A stretch of 64,000 nt of DNA. Source: Devosia sp. A8/3-2 (lineage in GTDB: Bacteria; Pseudomonadota; Alphaproteobacteria; Rhizobiales; Devosiaceae). Location of the stretch: positions 682,001 through 746,000 of the forward strand of contig CP104974.1 of NCBI GenBank assembly GCA_025452255.1. The letters run 5' to 3'. The notes beneath the pieces were generated by a model, which made no database searches, was not told the DNA's origin, and saw only the letters and a list, made by a program, of their open reading frames with translations. Positions 9,309 through 21,174 of the stretch are shown here, in pieces. Position numbers and translations under genes: made by a program. Position 1 is the stretch's first letter, and the number at the start of each line of letters is the position of its first letter.

Positions 9309-9954
9309 TGTCTGAGACCATTGCCTCTCTTAAATACGCACCGCACTTTGCGCGGGCCGGTGACGCGGTTATTGCCGATCTGGAATCCTATGCTCAGCTG
9401 TTGCGCAAGTGGCAGGCCGTGCAGAATCTTGTTTCACGTGAAACACTGAACCAGATATGGACCCGGCATTTCGCCGACAGTCTGCAGATTCTTCCGCTGT
9501 TGCGGGAGGGCGATCACAATTTCATGGATCTGGGCAGTGGCGGTGGATTCCCTGCGCTGCCATTGGCGGTTGCCCTCAAGGGCGGGCCGCAGCGATTCGT
9601 GTTGGTGGAGCCCAACGGCAGAAAGGCGAGCTTTCTCCGCACTGTAGCGCAGGAACTGGGCCTCGGCGGTGACGGTTTTTGCCCAGCGCAGCGACCAGAT
9701 TGATTCACGTGAAACACCTGCGCCTGATGTCATAACCTCGCGCTTTGGCCGCTATGCCGCTGCTTTGCGACTGGATGGAGCCGTTTTTCGCCAGCAAAAC
9801 CCGTGCCTTGCTGCACAAGGGCAGGGAATATGTTGAAGAGCTGGCGGAATCGGGTGCGCATTGGCATCATGACGTGTTAATGGTTCCTAGCGACACCGAT
9901 CCGGGCGGCGTGATCCTTGAGATCACGAATCTGCGACGGAAATCAGTGCGTTAG
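9308..9954 (+). CDS. rsmG: 16S rRNA (guanine527-N7)-methyltransferase RsmG (two frame breaks)
   Basis: SAM-dependent methyltransferase (GidB). SAM-binding motif DLGSGGGFPALPLA at about residues 75-88 is clear. Breaks near 9666 and 9744 split the C-terminal half; the last segment (LLCDWMEPFFASKTRALLHKG) runs to 9954. Near 9744 CGCTTT stands where CGCGCTTT would restore the frame. The gene contains two parS-like sites, at 9430 (perfect) and 9701, both read so that they encode Ser-Arg-Glu-Thr. Same mnmG-rsmG-parA-parB order as in many bacteria. Confidence 0.88.
9430..9445. promoter_or_regulatory. parS site 4 (perfect)
   Basis: TGTTTCACGTGAAACA, an exact match to the 16-base palindromic ParB-binding consensus. 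It lies inside the rsmG coding region, about 0.5 kb before parA. Confidence 0.93.
9701..9716. promoter_or_regulatory. parS-like site 5
   Basis: TGATTCACGTGAAACA, 15 of 16 consensus bases, also inside rsmG and in the same codon phase as site 4 once the frame is restored. Confidence 0.82.
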
Positions 9955-9976
9955 CGGAAAGACACTGGAGGCTGAT

Positions 9977-10777
9977 TTGACGCCCCGAATTCTGACTTTG
10001 GCCAATCAGAAAGGCGGCGTGGGCAAAACCACGACGGCAATCAACCCGGCGACGGCCCCGGCAGCCATTGGCGAGCGGGTGCTGATCGTCGATCTCGATC
10101 CGCAGGGCAATGCCTCAACGGGTCTGGGTATTTCCTGCATTGACCGCGAAGTATCCTCCTATGATCTGCTGGTGGGTGAGGCGACTGTCGCGCAATCTGC
10201 AACCATGACCAGCGTGCCCAATGTCGCCATCGTTCCCTCGACCATGGACCTGTTGGGCGTTGAGCTGACCATTGCCGGTCAGGCTGATCGTGCCTTCAAA
10301 TTGCGTAATGCATTCAAGCAATTGAACGATCTGACGATCAATGATCGTCCGGTCAGCTATATCCTGATCGATTGTCCGCCCTCGCTCAACCTGCTGACCA
10401 TCAATTCGTTGGTGGCGGCCGATGCCGTGTTGGTGCCGTTGCAATGCGAATTCTTTGCGCTGGAAGGTCTCAGCCAGCTGCTGCAGACCATTGAACAGAT
10501 CCGTTCGACGCTAAACCCCCGCCTGTCGATCCGGGGCGTGGTGATGACCATGTTCGACAAGCGCAATAACCTCTCCGAGCAGGTTCTGCAGGACGTGCGC
10601 AGCGAAATGGGCGATCTGGTCTATGACACGGTGATTCCGCGCAATGTGCGACTGTCGGAAGCGCCCTCTTATGGCAAGCCGGCTTTGCTCTATGATTTGA
10701 AATGTGCCGGCAGCCGAGCCTATCTGCGGCTGGCGACCGAAGTGATCCGCCGTGAGCGGCAGCTCAACGCGGCATAG
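9977..10777 (+). CDS. parA: Chromosome partitioning ATPase ParA/Soj
   Basis: Deviant Walker ATPase that moves ParB-parS complexes during chromosome segregation. Start chosen as the TTG at 9977 because GGAGG (9967-9971) lies 5 bases upstream and the family sequence begins there. Motifs: deviant Walker A KGGVGKTTT at about residues 12-20, DLDPQGNAS, and DCPPSLNLLT. The frame is unbroken to 10777 (266 residues, normal). Odd: two positions just after Walker A that are normally leucine are proline (INPATAPAAIG), each one T-to-C change from CTG. This could be sequence error. parB follows by 9 bases. Confidence 0.93.
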   Translation: MTPRILTLANQKGGVGKTTTAINPATAPAAIGERVLIVDLDPQGNASTGLGISCIDREVSSYDLLVGEATVAQSATMTSVPNVAIVPSTMDLLGVELTIAGQADRAFKLRNAFKQLNDLTINDRPVSYILIDCPPSLNLLTINSLVAADAVLVPLQCEFFALEGLSQLLQTIEQIRSTLNPRLSIRGVVMTMFDKRNNLSEQVLQDVRSEMGDLVYDTVIPRNVRLSEAPSYGKPALLYDLKCAGSRAYLRLATEVIRRERQLNAA

Positions 10778-10786
10778 GAGCCCGAT

Positions 10787-11660
10787 ATGAACGAAAAACC
10801 GACAAGACTGGGCCGCGGGCTGGCCGCGCTGATCGGCGATATGGCGACTATTGAAGGCGCACGGGTCACCGAGAGCGGCGGCGTCAAGCGCCTGCCGGTC
10901 GAAATGATCATCGCCAACCGCTCAAACCCCCGCCGCTCTTTCGATCCGGATCAGCTCGAAGAGCTGACCAATTCGATCCGCGAAAAGGGCGTGATGCAGC
11001 CGCTGCTGGTGCGGCCGAGCGAAGACCCCAATATTTTTGAGCTGATCGCCGGCGAACGCCGCTGGCGCGTCGCAAAAGGCTGGCCTGCATGATGTGCCGG
11101 TCATTGTGCGCGATGTTGATGACAAGGAAGCGCTCGAACTCGCCATCATCGAGAATGTGCAGCGCGCTGATCTTAATCCACTCGAAGAAGCCATGGGCTA
11201 TGGCCAGTTGATCGAGCAATTCGACTATACCCAGCAGGACTGGCGCAGGTGATCGGCAAGAGCCGTTCGCATGTCGCCAATACGCTGCGCCTGCTCAAGC
11301 TGCCTGAGGATGTGCGCGGCATGGTCGCCAGCGGCACGCTGACGGCGGGGCATGCGCGTACGCTGATCACGGCCGATGATCCGGCCCATCTGGCGCGCCA
11401 GATCGTTTCTGGTGGTCTGTCGGTGCGTGAGGCGGAAGCGCTCAGCCAGCAGCGTGATGTGGCAGGCAAGCGCAAGGCCACTGAGCCCTCCGCCGGCCGG
11501 GATGCCGACACCGTGGCGCTGGAGCGCCGGCTGTCTGACGCTCTGGGGCTGTCGGTGTCGTTGGCGCATAGCGATCGCGGCGGCAAGCTTGAGATTCGCT
11601 ATAAAACGCTCCGAGCAGCTGGACGGCATTTGCGCGCGGCTGACCGGTTATCCGAACTGA
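10787..11660 (+). CDS. parB: Chromosome partitioning protein ParB (three frame breaks)
   Basis: CTP-dependent DNA clamp loaded at parS. Starts at 10787 ([15 protein letters not shown]). The CTPase motif region ([18 protein letters not shown]) is in the first frame; an extra base near 11070 shifts into [24 protein letters not shown]; a lost C before 11241 shifts into the helix-turn-helix ([14 protein letters not shown]); and an extra C near 11611 moves the C-terminal dimerisation end to a frame with a TGA at 11658-11660. Restored length of about 291 residues is normal. Surrounded by parS-like sites, one 14 bases after the stop. Confidence 0.92.
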
Positions 11661-11674
11661 TGCCGTAATCGGAA

Positions 11675-11690
11675 CGTTTCACGTGAAACG
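11675..11690. promoter_or_regulatory. parS site 6
   Basis: CGTTTCACGTGAAACG: the 14-base core is perfect and the whole 16 bases are a perfect palindrome. Sits between the convergent parB and holA genes. Confidence 0.88.
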
Positions 11691-11712
11691 TACACGCTGA
11701 TTCTGAGCTAAA

Positions 11713-12735
11713 TTAATGCGATGCGGCCATCATGCAGATGGCGAGCAGGGCGCGGCGCAGGCTGGTTTCGGCCAGAGCTGGGCGGCGACGGCTGTCGGCG
11801 GTGGTCTGCAAGATGCGATCACTGGCGGTCGCAAGCGCGCTGTCTGTCCAGAGTCGCAATTGCTGCTCCGAGGCCGAGGCGCGCGAAAAATGCGGCTTGG
11901 GGCGCAGGCCGTCCAGCACGGCGCGCGGCGTCTTGCCAGCATCAACCTCTACCCGCCAGCGACGCAGATTAGCAAAGTGGATATTGGTCATGGCGAGCAG
12001 GCGCTGCGGGTCCACGGCCGATGACAGGGCGCGGTTGAGCGCCAATTCCAGCTTTTCTGCATGGCCGCCGCCGGTGGCATCGAGAATGGCGTCGATCACC
12101 AATGCGCCATTATCGGCGCAGAGCAGCAACACATCTTCACGCGTCAGAACCTTGCTGCTGGCGGCATAGAGTGCCAATTTTTCCAGCTCGCGGCGGGTGA
12201 TCTCACGATCATTGCCGAGGATTTCGTGCAGCGTGGCGATAACATCGCCATCGACGCGGATGCCTTGCTGATTGAAGGTTTCGTGAATCAGCGCTGTCAA
12301 CGTCTCGTCATTGTCGGGATAGCAGGGCAGGGCACGGCCAAGCTTTGCGGCCTCCACCAATGCCCGCAGTGCATCCTTGGGGGCGAGATTGCCGGCCTCG
12401 AGCACAATGGCGGCTCCACCGGGATCATCGCGCAGCTCGGTCAGCGTCATTACCAGAGACTTTGTCGCTCCGCGAACGCGGACAATACGCTTGCCACCGA
12501 ATAGCGAGATGGTCTTGGCCTCGACGGCCGGGATGGAGGGATCGGCATCCACCTCGCTGCCGTCGAGCACGACAAGGCTGGCGCTCTCGGGATCATCCCC
12601 TGTCAGGGAGCGGATCAGCCGCTGCGCGGTTTCGCGCACCAGCCCGGTATCTGGCCCATAGGCGAGGAAAATGCCTTCGGTCAGATCCGGGCGGGCGAGA
12701 AAGCGGGCAACTTCATGCGCCTTGAGCGCGCTCAT
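11713..12735 (-). CDS. holA: DNA polymerase III subunit delta
   Basis: Clamp-loader subunit that opens the sliding clamp. 340 residues in one unbroken frame, the usual length. Recognised by the N-terminal LARPDLTEGIFLAYGPDTGLVRE region, FGGKRIVRVRG, and the delta-family helical segments DREITRRELEKLALY and KLELALNRALS. Its gene order lptE-holA behind leuS is standard in alphaproteobacteria. The start ATG overlaps the lptE stop by one base (TGATG), indicating translational coupling. Confidence 0.92.
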   Translation of the reverse strand: MSALKAHEVARFLARPDLTEGIFLAYGPDTGLVRETAQRLIRSLTGDDPESASLVVLDGSEVDADPSIPAVEAKTISLFGGKRIVRVRGATKSLVMTLTELRDDPGGAAIVLEAGNLAPKDALRALVEAAKLGRALPCYPDNDETLTALIHETFNQQGIRVDGDVIATLHEILGNDREITRRELEKLALYAASSKVLTREDVLLLCADNGALVIDAILDATGGGHAEKLELALNRALSSAVDPQRLLAMTNIHFANLRRWRVEVDAGKTPRAVLDGLRPKPHFSRASASEQQLRLWTDSALATASDRILQTTADSRRRPALAETSLRRALLAICMMAASH

Positions 12736-13227
12736 CAGCGGCTCAGGGCTGCCAGCAGGCCCGAGCGCAGCGATTCGGCGGCGGCCTTGGCGGCGCGTTC
12801 GGCGGCTTCACGGGCAGCCTCCCGATCGGCCAATACCCGGTCGCTGCGGGTATAGCCGGCCGTGGCGAAGCGCGTCAGCTTGATCGGCGGTTTGCCGCTG
12901 CCATCGCGATAGGTGATGGTGAGCGTCGCCGTCGCGGTCACTTCCACCGGCTTTTCCGGGTTGGCCGTCTGCGAGAGCATAGTATCGGCAGCGGAAGAGC
13001 TAACGAATACCTGCGCCATTGGGGCATTTGACGCCTCGGAATGACCGAAGCGCAATGAAAGCTCCTGATAGACGACCTGTTCCAAGCGGGTATTGGGCTT
13101 GGCAAAGGCCGAGTTCAAGAGCGGCTGGCTGGCCAGCGTGCCGCTCGAATAGACCGGGGCAAAGCTACATGCGCCCAGCGCCGTTGACAGGGCCAGAATG
13201 CCGGCAAGAGCGATGGGGCGCAGGGCT

Positions 13228-13241
<14 letters not shown>
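12735..13241 (-). CDS. lptE: LPS assembly lipoprotein LptE
   Basis: Outer-membrane lipoprotein that pairs with LptD to insert lipopolysaccharide. Start at 13241 gives a 24-residue signal peptide ending in the lipobox LGAC (residues 22-25), followed by FAPVYSS. Other visible points: VVYQELSLRFGH and a basic/Ala-rich C-terminus. 168 residues. It overlaps the 3' end of leuS by 14 bases and the start of holA by one, so leuS-lptE-holA is one operon. Function is assigned by the lipobox, size and conserved position rather than strong sequence motifs. Confidence 0.85.
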
Positions 13242-15834
<2,593 letters not shown>

Positions 15835-15965
15835 GATTTCGTCCTCGAATATGCTGGAATCGCAAGTGGCGAAAAACTGCGGCGCCGCTTGCGTTGTAAG
15901 GGGATTTTGGCTACCGGACCATCAACAGAAAACCCCCTCAAGGTCAACAGGAACAGGGCGAAAGC

Positions 15966-16731
15966 ATGGACGAGAACGAGATCCTTGCCGAGCGCAGCCT
16001 CGGGCGAGATACGGGCGCGCATGGCTGCGGCACAAAAGCGCTTCGGTCCGCCCGCCGATCACATCGAGCTGGTGGCAGTGTCCAAGACCTTTTCGGCTGA
16101 GCAGGTTTTGCCGTTTCTTAGGGCCGGGCAGCGCGTCTTTGGCGAGAACCGCGTGCAGGAAGCCAAGGACAAATGGCCCGCTTTGCGCGAGGGCTATCCC
16201 GACGTGCAATTGCACCTGATCGGGCCGCTGCAGACCAACAAGGCGCGCGAGGCGGTGGCGTTGTTCGACGTCATCGAAACGCTCGATCGAGACAAGCTCG
16301 CGGCCGTCTTGGCCGAGGAAATGGCGCGCGCCGGCAAGCGCCTGCCCTGTTTCGTGCAGGTCAATATCGGCGGCGAGGCCCAAAAGAGCGGCATTGCGCC
16401 GGCCGAGACAGCGGGTTTTGTCGCCGGCTGCCGCGCCGAGCATGGGCTCGATATTGTGGGGCTGATGTGCATTCCGCCCGATGGGGTGCCGGCAGGCCCC
16501 TATTTCGCCCATCTGGCCGAATTGGCGCGGATTGCCGGTGTCGCGGGGCTCTCCATGGGCATGAGTGGAGACTTCGAGCTTGGCATTGCCATGGGGGCTA
16601 CCCATATCCGGGTCGGGTCGGCGCTGTTTGGCTACCGGCCCAAAGCAGACGCGCTAGACCGAGCGAGCAAAGGTAAAACGCGGAGATCGCTGCAACTTTT
16701 AACGCTCTCGCATCGTTCCTGCCTGTCGTAA
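15966..16731 (+). CDS. yggS: YggS-family pyridoxal phosphate homeostasis protein (frame break)
   Basis: PLP-binding fold type III protein that buffers pyridoxal phosphate. From the ATG at 15966 (MDENEILAER), one extra G in the GGG near 16003 shifts to the frame with LVAVSKTF (PLP lysine), FGENRVQEA, HLIGPLQTNK, FVQVNIGGE, LSMGMSGDFELGIAMGATHIRVG. These are all family hallmarks. The stop at 16731 may itself be wrong: one extra base near 16646 would give an end RPKQTR with TAG at 16655-16657, closer to the usual family ending. Divergent from leuS across 131 bases. Confidence 0.88.
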
Positions 16732-16814
16732 CGCTGATGTGATTGGTTGAACAAAAACCGGTCGCAATAGTGTGACCCTTGATCGGGCAAAGCGCCAAAA
16801 ACCCGGAGAAAACA

Positions 16815-17499
16815 ATGAACAAGCGACGCATTCTGCTGGTGGATGATGATACCGATCTGCGGCAGACCCCGGTTGAGCAGCTCGAAACGCACAACGAGTT
16901 CGACATTCTCCGGGCTGGCACCGCCAATGACGCGCTCAAGGCCACCCGGGAAAACAATATCGACCTGATGATCCTCGATGTCGGCCTGCCGGACATGGAT
17001 GGGCGTGATGCCGTCAAGGTGCTGCGAACCGAGGGCTATAAGAGCCCCATCCTGATGCTGACCGGGCACGATAGCGATGCCGACCAGATCCGGGGCCTTG
17101 AATCGGGCGCCAATGACTATCTGACCAAGCCTTTCCGCTTTCCGGTACTGCTGGCGCGAATCAATGCGGCGCTACGCCAGCACGACCAGAGCGAGGACGT
17201 GGTCTTCACCATCGGGCCCTATAGCTTCCAGCCCTCGGCCAAGCTGCTCGAGGCCAATGACGGCGGCAAGGTGCGGCTGACCGACAAGGAAACCTCGATC
17301 CTCAAGTTCCTCTACCGCCGGGGCCCCAAGACCATCACGCGCGATGTGCTGCTCAAGGAAGTCTGGGGCTACAATAACTGGGTCACCACGCATACGCTGG
17401 AAACCCATATCTATCGGCTGCGCCAGAAGATCGAGCGCGACCCTTCCAATGCGCGTTTGCTGGTCACCGAAGAGGGTGGTTATCGCCCTGGTTCCGTAA
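16815..17499 (+). CDS. cenR: OmpR-family response regulator, CenR/OtpR-like (frame break at stop)
   Basis: Receiver domain (about residues 1-120) with acidic DDD, phospho-acceptor Asp in LMILDVGLPDMDGR and Lys in YLTKPF, then a winged-helix DNA-binding domain with THTLETHIYRLRQKIE. This ending matches CenR of Caulobacter and OtpR of Brucella, envelope and cell-cycle regulators; the exact orthology is inference. An extra C in the CCC at 17486-17488 removes the stop: without it the protein ends GYRLVP with TAA at 17497-17499. As read, it runs on into the next gene. A proline in RQTPVEQL where leucine is usual may be another error. Confidence 0.85.
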
Positions 17500-17594
17500 A
17501 GCGGAAATCGGGTACAAATCGACGCAAAATGCCTTATAGGATGAACACTGTCCGCGCCTTGGGTGCGGGCAGTTTGCATCTGGACTTGGGGCTT

Positions 17595-18053
17595 ATGATC
17601 AGGGACGACGCGGCCGAGGCGCTGGCCGGGGCCGAATTTTTCGATATTTGCGATGACGAGCAAAGGCGCATGCTGGCCTTTGCCGGCGACACGCGCCGTT
17701 TCGAGGCCGATGCCGTGCTGTACAAGGCCGGCGACGTGCCTTTGGGCGCGTTCGTGCTGATATCGGGCACGCTGCGCGCCAAGCCCGAAGGCGCGGCCTC
17801 CGGCAAGCCCTATGCCATGTCCGAGCCGGGCAGCGTGGTCTCCGCCATGGCGCTGATCCCGGCCAAGCCACGGCCCATCACCATCACCGCCGTCACCGAA
17901 TGCCAGACGCTTTTCGTGCCGCGCCGAGCTTTCCTCAAGCTGGTGCAGCAATCGCCCGACTCGGCGCAGCGTGCCGTCGAGCGCGTGCAGCGTGACTCGG
18001 GCAATTATCTGGGCGCGCTCGAACCCGTCCGCGCCCGCATGAAGGGCGAATAG
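17595..18053 (+). CDS. Cyclic nucleotide-binding domain protein
   Basis: About 152 residues with one cNMP-binding beta-roll: FFDICDDEQRRMLAF, RFEADAVLYKAGD, LGAFVLISGTL, then a stretch resembling the phosphate-binding cassette. No DNA-binding helix-turn-helix follows, so it is not a full Crp/Fnr regulator. In Brucella a comparable protein, annotated as a cAMP-dependent kinase regulatory subunit, sits next to otpR. Start set at the ATG at 17595; the reading frame is open further upstream only because of the frame break in the preceding regulator. About 95 bases separate it from that regulator's restored stop. Ligand unknown. Confidence 0.75.
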   Translation: MIRDDAAEALAGAEFFDICDDEQRRMLAFAGDTRRFEADAVLYKAGDVPLGAFVLISGTLRAKPEGAASGKPYAMSEPGSVVSAMALIPAKPRPITITAVTECQTLFVPRRAFLKLVQQSPDSAQRAVERVQRDSGNYLGALEPVRARMKGE

Positions 18054-18071
18054 ATTTTTTTGGCCGCTGCC

Positions 18072-18087
18072 TGTTTCACGTGAATCC
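18072..18087. promoter_or_regulatory. parS-like site 7
   Basis: TGTTTCACGTGAATCC, 14 of 16 consensus bases and identical to site 1 at 4562, including the following GG. Lies between convergent genes, about 6.4 kb beyond parB. Confidence 0.68.
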
Positions 18088-18099
18088 GGCGTCTGAGGC

Positions 18100-18912
18100 C
18101 TAAACCCCGGCAAACCGCACAATCACCGGCACGTGGTCGCTCGGCTTGTCGGCCCAGCCGCGGAACGGCTTGGCGATCTCGGCGGCGATACAATGCTCGG
18201 CAATGTCCGCAGTAGCCCAGATATGGTCGAGGCGCCGGCCCTTGTTGGCGTTCTCCCAATCGGCACTGCGATAGCTCCACCGAGAATAGAGCTTCTGGTC
18301 GAACGGCACATGCTTGCGCACCAGATCGGTCCAGCCGTGACCGCCATTGAGAATGGCGTTGAGTGCTTCGGTTTCGATCGGGGTGTGGCTCACCACCTTG
18401 AGCAATTGCTTGTGGCTCCACACATCGTTTTCATGCGGAGCGATGTTGAAATCGCCGGCAATCAGATGGCCGCGCTGGAATTCCGGCTCGGAAAACCAGC
18501 TGGTCAATTCGCTGAGGAAACCCAGCTTGTGCTTGAATTTTGGATTGATCTCGGGGTCCGGCTCGTCGCCGCCGGCGGGAATATAGAAATTGTGCACGGT
18601 CAGCGGACCGCGGCCCAGATCGAGCACCGCCGAAACGTGGCGTGATTCGGGGATTTCACAGAACACCCGGCTCGAAATGTCGGTCAGCGGGAATTTCGAA
18701 ACAATGGCGACGCCGTGATAGCCCTTCTGGCCGTGTACCGCCTGGTGCGGATAGCCCGCTTCGGTAAAGGCGTTGGTGGGGAACTGGTCATTGGTGCATT
18801 TGATTTCCTGCAGCATCAGCACGTCAGGCTGATATTGCCTGATGAAATCGAGCACCATGGGCAGGCGCAGGCGAACCGAATTGATGTTCCAGGTGACGAC
18901 GGCGACGGTCAT
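18100..18912 (-). CDS. xthA: Exodeoxyribonuclease III
   Basis: AP endonuclease/3' exonuclease of base-excision repair. Unbroken 270-residue frame. Metal and catalytic motifs are visible: WNINSVR at the N-terminus, LQEIKC (metal-binding Glu), YHGVAI, AGDFNIAP, RRLDHIW and the C-terminal SDHVPV with the catalytic His. Start at 18912 is the only sensible one. Stands alone on the minus strand between the parS-like site 7 and rplS. Confidence 0.93.
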   Translation of the reverse strand: MTVAVVTWNINSVRLRLPMVLDFIRQYQPDVLMLQEIKCTNDQFPTNAFTEAGYPHQAVHGQKGYHGVAIVSKFPLTDISSRVFCEIPESRHVSAVLDLGRGPLTVHNFYIPAGGDEPDPEINPKFKHKLGFLSELTSWFSEPEFQRGHLIAGDFNIAPHENDVWSHKQLLKVVSHTPIETEALNAILNGGHGWTDLVRKHVPFDQKLYSRWSYRSADWENANKGRRLDHIWATADIAEHCIAAEIAKPFRGWADKPSDHVPVIVRFAGV

Positions 18913-19020
18913 TCTCAGGCCCCTTGATCAGTGGGCATTCTTATCGCGGAGGGTGGGACCAAGGACAAGCCGGAAATGGCATTGGGGTGATCGCTGCTGA
19001 CATGGGGCGTCAGGATCCCA

Positions 19021-19048
19021 ACAAAAAACCCGGCCTTGCGACCGGGTT
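19021..19048 (-). terminator. Rho-independent terminator after rplS
   Basis: Read on the minus strand: a 7-base stem AACCCGG/CCGGGTT (19042-19048 with 19027-19033) with an 8-base loop, followed by TTTTTTGT. It sits about 30 bases after the rplS stop. Confidence 0.85.
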
Positions 19049-19076
19049 CTTCAAAATCAGTGCAGTGCCAAAAAGC

Positions 19077-19628
19077 TTATTCGCTCTTGGCTTCGCCTTC
19101 AGCGGCTGCGGCCTGCTCGGCAGCGGCGGCCGCAGCTGCGGCTTCGGCGTCCTTGGCAGCCTGCTCAGCGGCGAAAGCCTCTGCAGCGGCAACCTTCTCG
19201 GCTTCACGAGCTTCGCGCGGCCCGGGCAGCGGTGCGTTCTGTTGGCCTCGATCTTCTTGGTGCGCGAATTGGTCGATTCTGAAAATACGAGCCGATTTAC
19301 CACGACGGTCGCGCAGGTAGTAGAGCTTGGCGCGACGTACCTTGCCGCGCTTGAGCACTTCGACCGAAGCGATATTGGGCGAATAGAGCGGGAACACGCG
19401 TTCCACGCCTTCGCCATAGGAAATCTTGCGCACGGTGAAGCTGGAGGTGATGCCACCGCCGGTGACGGCGATCACGACGCCTTCATAGGCCTGCAGGCGT
19501 TCCTTATTGCCTTCCTTGATCTTCACCCACACCTTGATGGTGTCGCCGTGAGTGAATTCGGGAAGCTCGCGCTTGGCGGAGAGGGCGGCAACCTGCTCGG
19601 CCTCGATCTGTTCGATGATATTGGACAT
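19077..19628 (-). CDS. rplS: 50S ribosomal protein L19 (two compensating frame breaks)
   Basis: Ribosomal protein at the subunit interface. [14 protein letters not shown] at the start, [16 protein letters not shown], and [18 protein letters not shown] are L19. From about 19290 to 19240 the frame is shifted: the other frame there carries [15 protein letters not shown], the expected L19 ending, so an extra T and a later deletion compensate. After it comes an Ala/Glu-rich tail of about 45 residues (runs of eight alanines) not present in short L19 proteins; such tails are seen in some alphaproteobacteria. A terminator follows. trmD and rimM lie upstream on the same strand. Confidence 0.9.
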   Translation of the reverse strand: MSNIIEQIEAEQVAALSAKRELPEFTHGDTIKVWVKIKEGNKERLQAYEGVVIAVTGGGITSSFTVRKISYGEGVERVFPLYSPNIASVEVLKRGKVRRAKLYYLRDRRGKSARIFRIDQFAHQEDRGQQNAPLPGPREAREAEKVAAAEAFAAEQAAKDAEAAAAAAAAEQAAAAEGEAKSE

Positions 19629-19827
19629 GTCTTGATCCGTTCTGATCTTTTCAATGGAGCGATTGTTCGGAACCCTTTGGGAAAATTCCGATCGCCCGGT
19701 CTTGGTTGGTAACGGAGGTTTTTTTCGTCTTTTTATTCGCGCAACATCGGGTCCGATCAGCCCAATGTCGCAGTCGTGGCGCGGCTATAGGGCAAAACCG
19801 CCCCAGAGTCTAGGGTTTCGGACAGTT

Positions 19828-20520
19828 TTATGACTTGTCCGGGCCCAGCAGATCAGGGCGACGTTGTAAGGTAAGCGCCGGGCTTTGCTCAGCCCGCCAT
19901 TTGGCGATTTTGCCATGATCGCCCGAGGTCAGCACCGCCGGAATGTCGACGCCCTCGAATTGCTGCGGCCGGGTATACTGCGGATATTCGAGCTGCCCAT
20001 TCTCAAAGCTTTCGTCGGCATGGCTTTCGGCCTTGCCCAAGACGCCCGGAATGAGCCGCACCACGGCCTCCAGCAGCACCATGGCGGCAACTTCACCGCC
20101 GGCCAGCACATAGTCGCCAATCGAGATTTCCTCGAGCCCACGGCCATCGATGACGCGCTGGTCGATGCCCTCGAAACGCCCGCAGATGATCACCGCGCCC
20201 GGTCCCAGCGCCAATTGCCGCGCCTTTTGCTGGGTCAGCGGCGCGCCACGTGGCGACATCAGGATGCGGGGCCTTGGATCGCCCGCTGGGGAGACGGCGT
20301 CGATAGCACTGGCCAGAATGTCGGGCTTGAGCACCATGCCCGCACCGCCGCCAGAAGGCGTGTCATCCACGGTACGATGCCGGTCGGTGGCGAAATCACG
20401 CAATTGGGTAGCGTTCAGCGACCACAAATCATCCGCCAACCCGCGGCCGAGCACGGATGCGCCCAGCGGGCCGGGGAACAGCTCGGGAAATAGCGTGATG
20501 ATATCAGCGGAAAAACTCAA
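19828..20520 (-). CDS. trmD: tRNA (guanine37-N1)-methyltransferase TrmD
   Basis: SPOUT-class methyltransferase making m1G37, which prevents frameshifting. Unbroken 230-residue frame. Hallmarks: [32 protein letters not shown]-like [34 protein letters not shown] (trefoil-knot SAM site) and [14 protein letters not shown]. Start overlaps the end of rimM by 4 bases (ATGA). About 200 bases separate it from rplS. Confidence 0.95.
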   Translation of the reverse strand: MSFSADIITLFPELFPGPLGASVLGRGLADDLWSLNATQLRDFATDRHRTVDDTPSGGGAGMVLKPDILASAIDAVSPAGDPRPRILMSPRGAPLTQQKARQLALGPGAVIICGRFEGIDQRVIDGRGLEEISIGDYVLAGGEVAAMVLLEAVVRLIPGVLGKAESHADESFENGQLEYPQYTRPQQFEGVDIPAVLTSGDHGKIAKWRAEQSPALTLQRRPDLLGPDKS

Positions 20521-21053
20521 TCGGGTTCTTCCTCGCCCTCTTCGGCATCGAGCGGCACGACAATAGTCAAATAGCCTTCAGCCGAGTGAATATCGGGCAC
20601 TACGGCCTTGGTGAAGGGGTACAAATAAGTATCGCCCGATTGGGGATCGTGGATTTCGATCAAATCGCCGGCGCCGAAATTGGGCAGGGCCGAAACTTTG
20701 CCCAGCACCACGCCGCTATCGAGCCGCGCTTCAAGCCCGAGCAGGTCGGCGTGGTAGAAGTCGTCCTCGTCTTCAGGCTCGGGCAGGCGGGCGCGATCGA
20801 CGAACAGGGAGGTTCCGTTCAGCGCCTCGGCGGCAGTGCGATCGGCAATCCCCTTGATGTTGGCGATGATCACATTTTTCTGCACGCGCAGCTTGGTGAT
20901 GGTGATGACGAGGCCCGGCCGGTCAGTGTCCAGCGGTCCATAGTCGCCGATAGCGGAGGGGTCCTGGGTGAAGGGGGTGATGCGCACTTGCCCCTTGATG
21001 CCATGGGCGGCGCCGATCTGGCCCATCAGGATGCGGTTGTTCTGGTCACTCAT
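20517..21053 (-). CDS. rimM: Ribosome maturation factor RimM
   Basis: Binds S19 and assists 30S head maturation. The start ATG at 21053 gives a 178-residue protein with [18 protein letters not shown] (RimM domain) and a C-terminal PRC-barrel ([40 protein letters not shown]). The C-terminus is very acidic. Unbroken frame. Unlike many bacteria, no rpsP gene precedes it here; upstream is a divergent small gene. Confidence 0.92.
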   Translation of the reverse strand: MSDQNNRILMGQIGAAHGIKGQVRITPFTQDPSAIGDYGPLDTDRPGLVITITKLRVQKNVIIANIKGIADRTAAEALNGTSLFVDRARLPEPEDEDDFYHADLLGLEARLDSGVVLGKVSALPNFGAGDLIEIHDPQSGDTYLYPFTKAVVPDIHSAEGYLTIVVPLDAEEGEEEPD

Positions 21054-21174
21054 TGCTGTTCCCGGCTTTGCTGGGCTGTTCCTAGCAGGCGGCGGGAAGA
21101 ATGGGAATTCTTCGGCACAGGGAACCGCGTGATGGTTCCGACGATTGTGAGGGCAACAACACTGGAGCGCCGCT

